DNA of 64,000 nt, taken from positions 398,681 through 462,680 of the forward strand of contig NZ_LNYE01000020.1 of the NCBI RefSeq assembly GCF_001467695.1, given 5' to 3'. How positions within the stretch are numbered: position 1 is the first letter of the stretch; each line of letters starts with the position of its first letter. Shown one piece after another: positions 30,955 through 39,816 of the stretch. This stretch comes from Legionella gratiana (GTDB lineage: Bacteria > Pseudomonadota > Gammaproteobacteria > Legionellales > Legionellaceae). Position numbers and translations under genes: made by a program. The notes beneath the pieces were generated by a model. It was not told where the DNA came from. It did no database searches and saw only the letters and a program-made list of their open reading frames with translations.

Positions 30955-31926
30955 TTAATTAAGTGCAAATAATGTACCTAATTTTTTAGTGATAGCATTT
31001 TGATAAACTACTGAGGCTATACTTAAATCTTGAATAGAAAGTCCTACTGATTTGAAAGCGGTAAGTTGATTTTTGTAATCTGGTTTTTTATGAAGTAACC
31101 AATCACCTATTTCAATCATTGATTCTTGTTTTAAGGTACCTTGTTTTAGAGCGCTAATAATTTCACCTGCTTCAGTTAATGCTGCATGCAATTGATCGAC
31201 AATCACCACCGCACGTCCTAACAAATCATTACTTATTTCCTTCATCTGCGCAGTATGTGAACCTATGGCATTAATATGTGCATGGGGTTGTACATCCTTA
31301 AAATCGAGTAGAGGCTCGGTACTTCCGGTTGCAGTACAGATAATGTCTGCATTTTTAACTGCTGATGAAATATGATCATATACATTGATGACATATTGAT
31401 CTGCAAATTTTTCTGCAAAGTGTTCGGCATTTTTTATAGTTCTGGACCATACGGAGACTTGTTTGATATCACGTACTGCTGCTACTGCTTGCAATTGAGT
31501 TTCTGCTTGAACTCCTGAACCAATAATTGCTACATGAGTTGCATTATCTTTTGCAAAATAGTGACTTGCTAATCCCGAAACAGCCCCAGTTCTTAATGCA
31601 GTTAAATAACTGCCATCCATTAATGCTTGAGGCTCTCCAGTGCTAGCATCAAGTAACAGGATACAACCTGTAATAGATGGTTTGTTCTTTGCATTATTTC
31701 TAGGGAAAATAGACACTACTTTTAATCCTAAGGCTTTATCATGAGCCAGATAAGCAGGCATTGTTAAAGTCAAAGCATCCTCTTCCTCAATGGGTATTCC
31801 AGTTCTCAGTGGTAATTGGACTTGTTGTTTGGCTAATTGAATAAATGCATGTTCCATGGCTGTAATCGCTTGATTCATGGTAATGCATTGCTTGACTTCA
31901 TCTAAAGATAATAAGCGAAGACTCAT
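30955..31926 (-). CDS. Ornithine cyclodeaminase/mu-crystallin family protein
   Basis: NAD(P)-dependent protein of 323 residues. The fold signature is clear: GLKVVSIFPRN, LTALRTGAVSGLAS, the dinucleotide-binding AIIGSGVQAETQLQA near residues 130-144, GSHTAQMKEI and FKSVGLSIQDLSIA near the end. Members may be ornithine cyclodeaminase, alanine or other imino acid reductases, so the substrate is open. A GAGG lies upstream, and the stop of the preceding epimerase gene is only 9 bases before the start. It is the last gene of a minus-strand operon whose first gene encodes a LysR regulator. Confidence 0.87.
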   Translation of the reverse strand: MSLRLLSLDEVKQCITMNQAITAMEHAFIQLAKQQVQLPLRTGIPIEEEDALTLTMPAYLAHDKALGLKVVSIFPRNNAKNKPSITGCILLLDASTGEPQALMDGSYLTALRTGAVSGLASHYFAKDNATHVAIIGSGVQAETQLQAVAAVRDIKQVSVWSRTIKNAEHFAEKFADQYVINVYDHISSAVKNADIICTATGSTEPLLDFKDVQPHAHINAIGSHTAQMKEISNDLLGRAVVIVDQLHAALTEAGEIISALKQGTLKQESMIEIGDWLLHKKPDYKNQLTAFKSVGLSIQDLSIASVVYQNAITKKLGTLFALN

Positions 31927-31935
31927 GATAAATTC

Positions 31936-32868
31936 TCAACCTCCAAATTCTTTGGTTAATGCAGCGAATAAAGTTGGGTATTTGAACTTAAATTGATATT
32001 CAGCTAAACGTTGAGGGGCTACGGTCTGTCCTGATAATAACAACTCTTCGCCCATTTGACCAAGTAAGAGCCGAATACTCCAAGCAGGTAACCATAAAAA
32101 CGCAGGCTTTTTTAAAACTTGAGCTAATGTTTTAGTAAATTTTTTTTGTGAGACGCATTCTGGCGCTACTAAATTTATCGGACCTGTAATTTCTGGATGT
32201 GCTAACAAAAAGAGAATAGCATGAACAAGATCGGTGCTATCAATCCAGGCTAAGGGTTGCTCTCCGGAACCAAACACAGCACCCATTCCATATTGAGTAG
32301 GAAATTCCAACTTTTTTAACATCCCCTCCCCTCGTTTTAGAACGACGCCAAAACGCATTAAGGTAACTGGCATGCCCCGTGCCATCCCTTTTTTTGCTGC
32401 CGCCTCCCATTGCGTAACTAGCTGTGTTGAAAAACACATTTCGGGAGAACTAATAGGTATTGAGGTTTCAGTAAATGTTATATTGTCTTGAGCTTGCTTT
32501 TTTTGTAATCCATAAATACCAACAGCACTTGCATTATATAAATGTGGTTTTTTATTTTTTGCGGTGGTGCCCCATTCTACCAGTTGATTTGTTGTTTTAA
32601 GACGACTTGATAACAGTTGGTCTTTAATTTGGGCATTCCAACGATGAGCGGCGATACTTGTTCCTGCTAGATTAATTATTGCATCAAATTCATCTGGATT
32701 TAAAGTATCAAGCTTATTCCAAGTGGTTGTCTGAACTGTATTTGAGAATACTTGCTTCACTTTTTCTTCATTTCGTCCTAACACATGAATTTCATGTCTC
32801 GATTGAATGAGTTCAGGTATCAATGTTTGACCTACTAACCCTGTTCCTCCACCAACAATGATTCTCAT
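31936..32868 (-). CDS. TIGR01777-type NAD-dependent epimerase (SDR39U1-like)
   Basis: Extended short-chain dehydrogenase of 310 residues, the YfcH/SDR39U1 family of unknown physiological substrate. It begins with the NAD(P) loop GGGTGLVGQTL, has INLAGTSIAAHRWNAQIKDQL, SAVGIYG (with the Tyr of the active site) and a C-terminal segment PAFLWLPAWSIRLLLGQMGEELLLSG characteristic of the family (partly quoted). A strong AAGGAG lies 7 bases before the ATG. It is 34 bases downstream of the LysR gene and 9 bases upstream of the cyclodeaminase gene, so it is the middle gene of a probable three-gene operon. Confidence 0.88.
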   Translation of the reverse strand: MRIIVGGGTGLVGQTLIPELIQSRHEIHVLGRNEEKVKQVFSNTVQTTTWNKLDTLNPDEFDAIINLAGTSIAAHRWNAQIKDQLLSSRLKTTNQLVEWGTTAKNKKPHLYNASAVGIYGLQKKQAQDNITFTETSIPISSPEMCFSTQLVTQWEAAAKKGMARGMPVTLMRFGVVLKRGEGMLKKLEFPTQYGMGAVFGSGEQPLAWIDSTDLVHAILFLLAHPEITGPINLVAPECVSQKKFTKTLAQVLKKPAFLWLPAWSIRLLLGQMGEELLLSGQTVAPQRLAEYQFKFKYPTLFAALTKEFGG

Positions 32869-32902
32869 CAGGCTCTCCTTGTTGTACTAGGTTAAGAGGA
32901 AC

Positions 32903-33805
32903 TTATTGACAACAATGATTTTTAATGACTTCGATAATCCATCGCAATCGTCTATCATTTTCTAATCGTTTATGGTAATGGATCATAATTCGGTATTCCT
33001 TTATAGGAAAGGGGAAGGATTTAATTTCAAACTGGTACATGCCTTTTAATAAAACAGCCAAAGAACGTGGCATCATTGCAATACAATTTGTTTGACTTAT
33101 TACTTCACATACATTAATTAAATTAGGCACAATGATTTTTGTCTTTCGCTTACCAAATCCTGCTAATATTTTGAATAACATGTTGTCTTTACGTAGATAA
33201 CTAAATTGTACTTCAACATGATCGGCGTTAATAAAATCTTCTGTAGTTATTTCCTGATTCACAAGTGGATTTGATGAGCCCATCACGCAAACAACCTCAT
33301 CAAAAAATAAGAGTTCCGCATTGGCGTTATTTCCAGTTTCAAGGAATGCCGGTCCAATTGCAAAGTCAACTTCAGTCGCTAATAGATGTTCTAGATTGAC
33401 GTATTCTGACAATGAAAGTGTTTTTAGCGTAAAATTTGGAGAATGGATGGATAAATAGGCACATAGCTTCGACAAAATAAGAAGCTCTCCGTGAACTGAT
33501 AAAATAGCTTTAAACGATAACTCTTCAGTTAATGGATCAAAAGTTGTTTCTTGAAAAATATTTTTAGAGCTGTCTAAAAATATTTTAATTTTTGGTGCTA
33601 AATCTAAGGCTTTTTGTGTAGGTTGAAGCCCGTGTGCTTTTCTAATAAATAAAGGATCGTCAAATAGTTCACGTAATTCCTTTAAAATATAACTCATAGC
33701 TGTTTGTGTTAAAAAGGTTTTCTCTGCCGCCTTTGAAACGGACAGTTCAGTCATTAAAGTATCAAAATGAATTAATAAATTTAAATTAATTCTTCTTATA
33801 TCCAT
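32903..33805 (-). CDS. LysR-family transcriptional regulator
   Basis: DNA-binding regulator of 300 residues. The N-terminal winged helix-turn-helix (residues 6-65) has the family pattern SVSKAAEKTFLTQTAMSYIL and LRELFDDPLFIRKAHGLQPT; the rest is a two-lobed effector-binding domain of the NodD/LinR-like subgroup, with VDFAIGPAFLE and SNPLVNQEI. It precedes the epimerase and cyclodeaminase genes with a 34-base gap, so unlike typical LysR proteins it is likely co-transcribed with its targets. The upstream region contains the partly symmetric aattagtaactagtt near 33832-33848, a possible LysR box, on inference. Confidence 0.9.
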   Translation of the reverse strand: MDIRRINLNLLIHFDTLMTELSVSKAAEKTFLTQTAMSYILKELRELFDDPLFIRKAHGLQPTQKALDLAPKIKIFLDSSKNIFQETTFDPLTEELSFKAILSVHGELLILSKLCAYLSIHSPNFTLKTLSLSEYVNLEHLLATEVDFAIGPAFLETGNNANAELLFFDEVVCVMGSSNPLVNQEITTEDFINADHVEVQFSYLRKDNMLFKILAGFGKRKTKIIVPNLINVCEVISQTNCIAMMPRSLAVLLKGMYQFEIKSFPFPIKEYRIMIHYHKRLENDRRLRWIIEVIKNHCCQ

Positions 33806-34102
33806 AAAATATATCCCGTAACAAACGGTTTTAATTAGTAACTAGTTATAAGTATAGTTGAAAAATGTGGAGCATTTAATTTTTTAATATCAATATATAT
33901 TGAAATTGAAAAAATTGAAATGATTTAGCGCGTGTTGCGAATAAATGAATGATTTGATTGATGAGTAGGTAGCTGCTGTCTGATGGTCTAAATGTCAATG
34001 TTCTGTACTTTTTTATTATTCTTTGCTATTAAGATGGTGTAGGGTAGAACAAATTAAATATTTTATTATTATCAAATTCGTGGCATTGAATGGAGTAAAT
34101 TT
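33806..34102. promoter_or_regulatory. Divergent LysR/pmtA intergenic region
   Basis: 297 bases, very AT-rich. It contains the symmetric stretch ttagtaactagtta near 33834-33848 close to the LysR start, plus an A/T-rich repeat tatcaatatatattgaaattgaaa. Start regions for both flanking genes must lie here. I find no hairpin, RNA gene or open frame with protein character. Confidence 0.4.
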
Positions 34103-34750
34103 ATGTCTGTAGCTTCAGTAAGAAAAGTTTATAATATCTATGCTTCTTTCTACGATTTTTTATTTGGGTCTATTTTTAGTCCGGGTCGTTCTCTATGTAC
34201 CAGCATTGTTAATAAAGGTGCAAAGCCAAATGCCTCAGTTCTTGAAATTGGCATTGGCACAGGATTGTCATTACCGCTGTATCGATCGGATTTACGGATT
34301 ACTGGGATAGATATTTCAGAAAAAATGCTGGAAAAAGCGCAAGAGCAGGTTGTAAAAAATCGGTTAGAAAATAGGGTACAATTAAAAGTTATGGATGCTG
34401 CTCATTTAGATTTTCCTGATAATAGCTTTGATTTTATTGTGGCTATGTATGTTGCTTCGGTTGTTCCAGATGTTAATGCCTTCTTGCAGGAACTAACTCG
34501 TGTTGCTAAACCTACTGCTGAAATTATATTTGTAAATCATTTTGCTTCAGAACATCCTGTAATTCGTTTTCTTGAAAAAAAATTTGCTCTTGTGAATAAA
34601 CTGGTAGGCTTTAAGTCCGATTTTTCAGCCCATTTAATTCTCGATTACAAGCAATTAAAGCTATTGGACTCTCAAAAAATTAATCTATTTGGCTATTGGA
34701 AATTATTACACTGTAAAATTAAAAAGGACAAACTCGAGACCGAGACGTAA
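34103..34750 (+). CDS. pmtA: Phosphatidylethanolamine N-methyltransferase, PmtA-like
   Basis: SAM-dependent methyltransferase of 215 residues resembling the Rhodobacter-type PmtA that methylates phosphatidylethanolamine three times to phosphatidylcholine. Features: the N-terminal VRKVYNIYASFYDFLFGSIFSPGR (partly quoted; the FxPGR arm is typical of PmtA), motif I VLEIGIGTGLSLPLY, the acidic ITGIDISEKM, and DNSFDFIVAMYVASVVPD. Legionella membranes contain phosphatidylcholine and possess a PmtA, so the call fits, though a related ubiquinone/menaquinone-type methyltransferase cannot be excluded. It is transcribed away from the LysR gene. Confidence 0.7.
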   Translation: MSVASVRKVYNIYASFYDFLFGSIFSPGRSLCTSIVNKGAKPNASVLEIGIGTGLSLPLYRSDLRITGIDISEKMLEKAQEQVVKNRLENRVQLKVMDAAHLDFPDNSFDFIVAMYVASVVPDVNAFLQELTRVAKPTAEIIFVNHFASEHPVIRFLEKKFALVNKLVGFKSDFSAHLILDYKQLKLLDSQKINLFGYWKLLHCKIKKDKLETET

Positions 34751-34834
34751 AAATCCTTAGCTTAAAGTAATGGTGTGGACCTTACTACTTTAAAGTGGTG
34801 TCTAAGGCTTATTGGTTACTCCCACTGCCTACTA

Positions 34835-34853
34835 TCGCGCTTTCTGGGCGCGA
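34835..34853. terminator. GC-rich hairpin between convergent genes
   Basis: tcgcgc (34835-34840) pairs with gcgcga (34848-34853), loop tttctgg. A longer imperfect pairing joins ccttag near 34754 with ctaagg near 34802. The location between the convergent pmtA-like and AspA-like genes suggests a bidirectional terminator, without a strong T-run. Confidence 0.4.
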
Positions 34854-34867
34854 CTTCCAGCCTGGCG

Positions 34868-35893
34868 CTAATCCTCATACTCGTTTAAATCAAAAGCCTC
34901 TTGTAAATTTTCTAATTGCTCTGCAACTGCATCCAATTTTTCAAAACTAGCAATATGAAACAATGCTTGTCCTGAATGTACCAGAGGTAGTTTGCTTTCC
35001 CCAATGATAATACCGGATATCGGGGATTTTAATTTATACTCCTCGGTGCTTGATGGGTTTGCTATAATCGCAATGACTTGACCTTTTGTGACTTTATTTC
35101 CGGATTTTTTAATGTGTCTTAAAATTCCGCTGATAGGCGCTCTTAACCAATAACTGTTTCTTGAAACAGTAGGCGTGCATTTTTTTATACTGTATTTACT
35201 TGGTTTAATCATTCCAAGCTCTCCCATAACACTTAGAATTCCATTGATGCCTGTTCTAATAGATAACTCATCAAATCGTAGTGATTCTCCTCCCTCATAG
35301 ACTAGAATAGGAATCCCTTGCTCATTGGCATATTCCCTCATCGAACCGTCTCTAAAGGTGGAATGTAAGATCACTGGAACGTTAAAAGCACGAGCTAAAT
35401 CTTCAATTCCTTGCATATCAAGATTTGCCCGAATTTGCGGTAAGTTAAATCTATGATTTGAACCGGTATGTAAATCAATCGCATGTGTCGATTGAGATAA
35501 AATTTGTTGACTGATGATTTCTGCAAGAATTGAAGCAAGAGATCCATTGGAATTACCAGGGAAAGAGCGATTTAAATCTCTTCGGTCCATTAAGTAGCGT
35601 TCTTGATATAAAAAACCATACACATTAACAATTGGAATGGCAATGACATTTCCATTGATATGCTTTAATCCTTTTTTTTTCAAAAACCTGCGAATAATTT
35701 CAACTCCATTGATTTCATCGCCATGAATGGCTGCGGTAATACAAAGTGAAGGTCCTTCTTCTGGACCATTGATTACATGTATGGGGAGGCTGATAGGAGT
35801 CCAGTCATATAATTTGGGCATAGGCAATAAAATGGTTTTACGTTGACCGGGTTTGATTTTTTCATCGCCAATCATAAGAGACGCTTTACTCAT
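34868..35893 (-). CDS. Succinylglutamate desuccinylase/aspartoacylase family hydrolase
   Basis: Zinc-dependent amidohydrolase-like protein of 341 residues. The zinc site is visible: AAIHGDEINGVE (His and Glu of HxxE type), RDLNRSFPG with the substrate-binding Arg-Asn, AIDLHTGSNHRFN with the third zinc His, and YEGGES. The C-terminal 90 residues form a lipoyl/biotinyl-like beta domain (GNKVTKGQVIAIIANP, SPISGIIIGES), common in this branch. The substrate is unknown: an N-acyl amino acid or ATP-grasp product tail are possible. AAGGA lies 7 bases before the ATG. A lipoprotein gene lies upstream on the same strand, about 70 bases away. Confidence 0.85.
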   Translation of the reverse strand: MSKASLMIGDEKIKPGQRKTILLPMPKLYDWTPISLPIHVINGPEEGPSLCITAAIHGDEINGVEIIRRFLKKKGLKHINGNVIAIPIVNVYGFLYQERYLMDRRDLNRSFPGNSNGSLASILAEIISQQILSQSTHAIDLHTGSNHRFNLPQIRANLDMQGIEDLARAFNVPVILHSTFRDGSMREYANEQGIPILVYEGGESLRFDELSIRTGINGILSVMGELGMIKPSKYSIKKCTPTVSRNSYWLRAPISGILRHIKKSGNKVTKGQVIAIIANPSSTEEYKLKSPISGIIIGESKLPLVHSGQALFHIASFEKLDAVAEQLENLQEAFDLNEYED

Positions 35894-35961
35894 TATTATC
35901 CTTAAATTTATACTTTTATAAAAAAAGTGTAGCTTGTATTTTATGAGTATAGATAAACTGC

Positions 35962-36537
35962 TTAATAAGGCATATGATATTTAATACAGAAACCATTGGC
36001 GTCAAAATTCTCCCGAGCTATGCTTATATGAAATGAATGGAAACGTCTATTCCACTGTAATGGTTTTAAGCGTGCAGACAATTCGGGTGCTTCAATGAGG
36101 AGTACGTACCAAATTACCTTCTCAGATTTATGATGCCAATGTTTTGTGTTACTCACCTTCTCAACTTCTTTGATCTGAAATTGAAACGTAGTACCAATAG
36201 GCAATGACTTAATCTGTTCCGGATTTAATTCACCCGAATAAAATACAGTAACATGACTTCCAACAGGGCTTTTTGCAGGTGCAATACAAGGAATATCTTC
36301 TGCCTCAGCATGTCGTACTAAAATAGGGTATAAAACAGTTAAATAGTCATTAGATACTTTTAAATAGACATACCCATCTTTTGTAACTTCCAATGTTCCT
36401 TGTGCTGATAAGGTTCGAGCAGTATTAAGAAGATCGGGATTATTGAGTACAGTTACTGTGCTCGAATTATTAGTACCACATGAAATTAATAAAAGAATCA
36501 GAAAGCTCTTATAAATAAATCGAATTAAAGTGTTCAT
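35962..36537 (-). CDS. Lipoprotein with two 2H-phosphoesterase-like motifs
   Basis: Small lipoprotein of 191 residues. A signal peptide ends in the lipobox LLISC, placing the lipidated Cys at residue 20. In the mature part two His-containing motifs stand out: HVTV at residues 95-98 and HISI at 170-173, each in a beta-strand-like context and 75 residues apart. This pair is the signature of 2H phosphoesterases, which hydrolyse cyclic or 2'-5' phosphodiester bonds. No other family features are certain, so the function is inferred. It lies between the AspA-like gene and the reverse-transcriptase operon on the same strand, and could be exported RNA-processing or nucleotide-cleaving activity. Confidence 0.55.
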   Translation of the reverse strand: MNTLIRFIYKSFLILLLISCGTNNSSTVTVLNNPDLLNTARTLSAQGTLEVTKDGYVYLKVSNDYLTVLYPILVRHAEAEDIPCIAPAKSPVGSHVTVFYSGELNPEQIKSLPIGTTFQFQIKEVEKVSNTKHWHHKSEKVIWYVLLIEAPELSARLKPLQWNRRFHSFHISIARENFDANGFCIKYHMPY

Positions 36538-36614
36538 AATAGTTCAAGTCTCTTATAACGCATGTTTATATTTTACATGGTACGGATGCTTCGTTTTCTT
36601 CAAAGCAATCGTTC

Positions 36615-38690
36615 TCATCTTTGAGATGAAAACTGTTCTGCTGCTGCTTGAAACACAGCTAAATTCCAATCGTTCACTACTTTATAATTTTCATAAGAAA
36701 TAGGAATAATAAATATGAGTGTATTATTTGTTACATCACAATATACAGAAACCGAAAAATTCATACCTTCATTTTTTTCTAGAGGTGAAGCAAGGGATTT
36801 TTTCACTAATTGTACTAATATACGAAAATAATCGCTATTTTCTGGTATTTTTTCAACATTATGAATCACTAATTTTTTACCCTTAAATTCATAACAAATA
36901 CCAAAAGGGAAGTGGTGGACAAATTCAGTAAAAATTGCCTGATGTTCTTTGGGCAAAACTAAATGATTTTCGTCTAATGCTTTAATTTTTTCAAAGGGTA
37001 ATAATCTATTTTCTTTTAAGGCGTTTTGTAATGCCTCTAAGCCGTTTACTGCATCGCTACATAAGCGATAATTTTCAATAATACCCGCCGTTTCTATAGA
37101 AATCAAAGAGAGCGTATCTTTTAAATGAAGCTCATTTGATGCAAAGAATAATAGTAAATTATGATTGTCAATCCATAAGATATGAGGTGATTTAAATGCA
37201 TTTGATAGTATTTTTTGGAGTTGGATTTTATTCTTCAATTGAATCTCGGCATCAATTTTAAAGGAAATGATAGTTGTCGGTTTTTGATGATGAATAAGTG
37301 CGTTCAGCCAGTCACCATACGAAAAAGACTGGCTGGTTTTAATCGAATTTTTTAAGGGCAAAAAGTGAGGTTTATAGATGTAAATATTACCCAAGAATAA
37401 AACAACAAATAGAATGAATACGTGTAAGTATAAAGACTCAATGGAAATAAAGGCGAAAACGGAGGTCAATGTAATTAAACCACTAAAAACAACATCTACG
37501 TAATAACGGTTACTAAAGGCATTTATTTGCAAATAGGCCATGCTAGAGCGTAGGATAAAAAACACCAATAAAAGTAAACTAAAACTGAATGCATTTTCTT
37601 GAAAATATCCTACATAAAATAATGCAGTGATTAGCCAGAAAAAAAAACCGATTAATGGTGTGATATACAATATACGTATATTAAAACTTTTTATAAATCG
37701 ATTTAATGAAGAAATACTGCATTTTTTTATGTCGAAATAAAATAATCTTCCCCAAATGGAGCTGGCATTTAATAATGGAGCAATGAAATAGAATAGTTTG
37801 TAATAGTCATTATAAGGAGCATGATTAAGACTGTAATAATACATAATCCAAATTAACATACCTTCTAGACTGATAAAAATACTTGCTAGGCCAGCCCAAA
37901 AAAATTCGGGGATAAAAATTTGGGGAATAAAGTGTCGAAACTCTTTAAATTTTGGCCATATTGGTTCTGGCCATTGATGCATTGTATATGAGTTTTTAAT
38001 GTAATAAAGGCTTAGAGCAGAGCCTAGAATTGCACTGCAAAAAGTATTTAATACAAGGGTATACCCCCCTGTAAGCCACCAAAAAAACATTAAAAATACC
38101 ATACTTGCCAAAGGCAATAACAAAATGGAGAAGAGGGGGCGAAAAACACGAAATTTTGCATAAATACCCGAACGGCGGACTTCAACAAAAATATGTAGCC
38201 CTAACTGGAAAATCACTGCAGCAATATAGCAATTCGCAAGTACATGTTGAGAGCCAATTTCAGTTAAGGCGAGAATACCAAATACAAGGCTTGTGATAAA
38301 GCAACTGATTAAAAGAAGTATTGCCAGAAATTGCCAATTTCCTAACTCACGAGCAAGAAGATTATTTTGTTGGGAACCCCGCAGATGTCGTATGCGAGAG
38401 CGCATCACCTCCAACATTCCCCACCAACCTGCATTAATGACGAAAATTGCTGCACGAAATAAAATTAAATTCTCAAGATGAGTACTTGTAAAAATAAGAG
38501 TTAAAAAGTAGAACTCAAGGACATGTACTGCCATCGTAAAAATGACATTAATACTGTAATAACGTAAGCGGAAAATAATATAAGCTAAAATATTTTTGCC
38601 AAATAAAGCCTCATTAAAACTAACAAAATTTGCTTTCCTTCTTTTCTGTTTGTCGACCCATTCTTGTGTTGTTTGCAACGGATGATTCAT
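36615..38690 (-). CDS. Polytopic membrane protein with cytoplasmic C-terminal domain
   Basis: Unrecognised 691-residue protein, third gene of the reverse-transcriptase operon. I start at the ATG at 38690, which has GGGAG six bases upstream; an in-frame extension to 38729 overlaps the previous gene. About residues 45-435 hold roughly 12-14 hydrophobic segments in a layout reminiscent of polysaccharide flippases (MVS/Wzx or PelG type). The C-terminal 250 residues are soluble, with TTIISFKIDAEIQLKNK and HILWIDNHNLLLFF, a pattern loosely like a degenerate nucleotidyl-cyclase palm. Neither resemblance is firm. It starts 13 bases after the stop of the CNB-CPBP gene, implying translational coupling. 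Confidence 0.7.
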   Translation of the reverse strand: MNHPLQTTQEWVDKQKRRKANFVSFNEALFGKNILAYIIFRLRYYSINVIFTMAVHVLEFYFLTLIFTSTHLENLILFRAAIFVINAGWWGMLEVMRSRIRHLRGSQQNNLLARELGNWQFLAILLLISCFITSLVFGILALTEIGSQHVLANCYIAAVIFQLGLHIFVEVRRSGIYAKFRVFRPLFSILLLPLASMVFLMFFWWLTGGYTLVLNTFCSAILGSALSLYYIKNSYTMHQWPEPIWPKFKEFRHFIPQIFIPEFFWAGLASIFISLEGMLIWIMYYYSLNHAPYNDYYKLFYFIAPLLNASSIWGRLFYFDIKKCSISSLNRFIKSFNIRILYITPLIGFFFWLITALFYVGYFQENAFSFSLLLLVFFILRSSMAYLQINAFSNRYYVDVVFSGLITLTSVFAFISIESLYLHVFILFVVLFLGNIYIYKPHFLPLKNSIKTSQSFSYGDWLNALIHHQKPTTIISFKIDAEIQLKNKIQLQKILSNAFKSPHILWIDNHNLLLFFASNELHLKDTLSLISIETAGIIENYRLCSDAVNGLEALQNALKENRLLPFEKIKALDENHLVLPKEHQAIFTEFVHHFPFGICYEFKGKKLVIHNVEKIPENSDYFRILVQLVKKSLASPLEKNEGMNFSVSVYCDVTNNTLIFIIPISYENYKVVNDWNLAVFQAAAEQFSSQR

Positions 38691-38703
38691 TGCAACTCCC
38701 TTT

Positions 38704-39816
38704 TTATAATAATTGTATTGGAAAACCAATCACACCAGTCAAACAAATTCCTACCAGCATATGAGATAATGATACCCCTATAAGGGTTTGATATCGCAAA
38801 TACAGCCAGCCCCATATTAATCCTAAGATGAAAAGAAGAATGGAGGCACTTAACGCAAAACTTGAATAAAAACTACAAAAAATAAGATTAGACATTAATA
38901 CGGCATAAATCGATTGATCCCTTTTTACATAGTGCATCAATGAGCTTTGTAGGCAACCCCGTGCAATAAACTCTTGAATTGGAGCTAAAATAATATAACC
39001 AATACTTAATTCGAGTAATTCATAAATATTTTTACAGAAGCAAACTAGAGGTGTTTCTTTAAAGTAAAGTGTGTTTGTTATTAATACCCACTTAATCAAT
39101 AAAAAAGAGCATATTATAAAAAAGCTTACTATTAATGATTCAATGATAGACTGTTTACTGTTTTTCAGAGTAAGTCCCATTTCAGCAAGGGAATATCCAT
39201 TTTTCCACATGATCACAAAGAAGATAAGAGCTAAAACCAACGTAATTCTAATGTTTAATACATTCGGATTTTCGGTGAACTGAGCCCATGAAGCAGTATC
39301 TTTTAAAATAATAAAAAGCGAAATAATCACTAATAAATAAGTCATAAATCGTGCTGTTTTTATTTGATTTTTAAGTAGGAATATTTCTTTTTTTAAGGCT
39401 TTGGTAGCTAATTTATTTGCCTCCCGTAGGCGATCGGGGAGCGCTTTACTTAAATTTACAATGAGTTGAGTGTAAAGATTAGGGTATTTATTTTGTAAAT
39501 CCACCATATTTATTGCATACAATTCAGATGGGTTTGCCGCGTATACAGAAGATGAGCGTGGTCTTTTATCTAATATGCTCATTTCGCCTAAATAATCGCC
39601 GCTATATAAGTCGGATAAATGTTGACCTTTTGATTCGATGCCAATTTTTCCAGATTTAATTAAGTATACAGAATCTCCTTGTGTTTCTTCGTAAAATAAG
39701 TACTGATCCTTTTTTAATTTAACTCGTTTTACAAAGTGTAAGAGAATTTCCAAATCTTGGGGATTAATATTTTGAAATAGTGTTTGGAAATCAGATAAAT
39801 CGCTCATCCTTATCAT
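38704..39816 (-). CDS. Cyclic-nucleotide-binding domain fused to CPBP-like membrane domain
   Basis: Protein of 370 residues. Residues 1-125 are a cyclic-nucleotide-binding (Crp-like) beta roll with LYSGDYLGEMSILDKRPRSSSV, which retains the Gly-Glu and Arg of the phosphate-binding cassette. A basic helix follows, then about eight membrane segments ending in a CPBP (Abi/CAAX-protease-like) domain. The protease motif usually EExxxR is QEFIARG here (Gln281, Glu282, Arg286); His352 (SHMLVG) is present but the intermediate His is not seen, so proteolysis is doubtful. I start at the ATG at 39816 with GGAG nine bases before it. The start lies inside the end of the reverse-transcriptase gene. Confidence 0.8.
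   Translation of the reverse strand: MIRMSDLSDFQTLFQNINPQDLEILLHFVKRVKLKKDQYLFYEETQGDSVYLIKSGKIGIESKGQHLSDLYSGDYLGEMSILDKRPRSSSVYAANPSELYAINMVDLQNKYPNLYTQLIVNLSKALPDRLREANKLATKALKKEIFLLKNQIKTARFMTYLLVIISLFIILKDTASWAQFTENPNVLNIRITLVLALIFFVIMWKNGYSLAEMGLTLKNSKQSIIESLIVSFFIICSFLLIKWVLITNTLYFKETPLVCFCKNIYELLELSIGYIILAPIQEFIARGCLQSSLMHYVKRDQSIYAVLMSNLIFCSFYSSFALSASILLFILGLIWGWLYLRYQTLIGVSLSHMLVGICLTGVIGFPIQLL

Noticed and set aside
30747..30962. 71-codon open frame after psd
   Set aside because: Overlaps the psd end out of frame and has no protein character; it crosses a hairpin and is richer in GC than coding neighbours.
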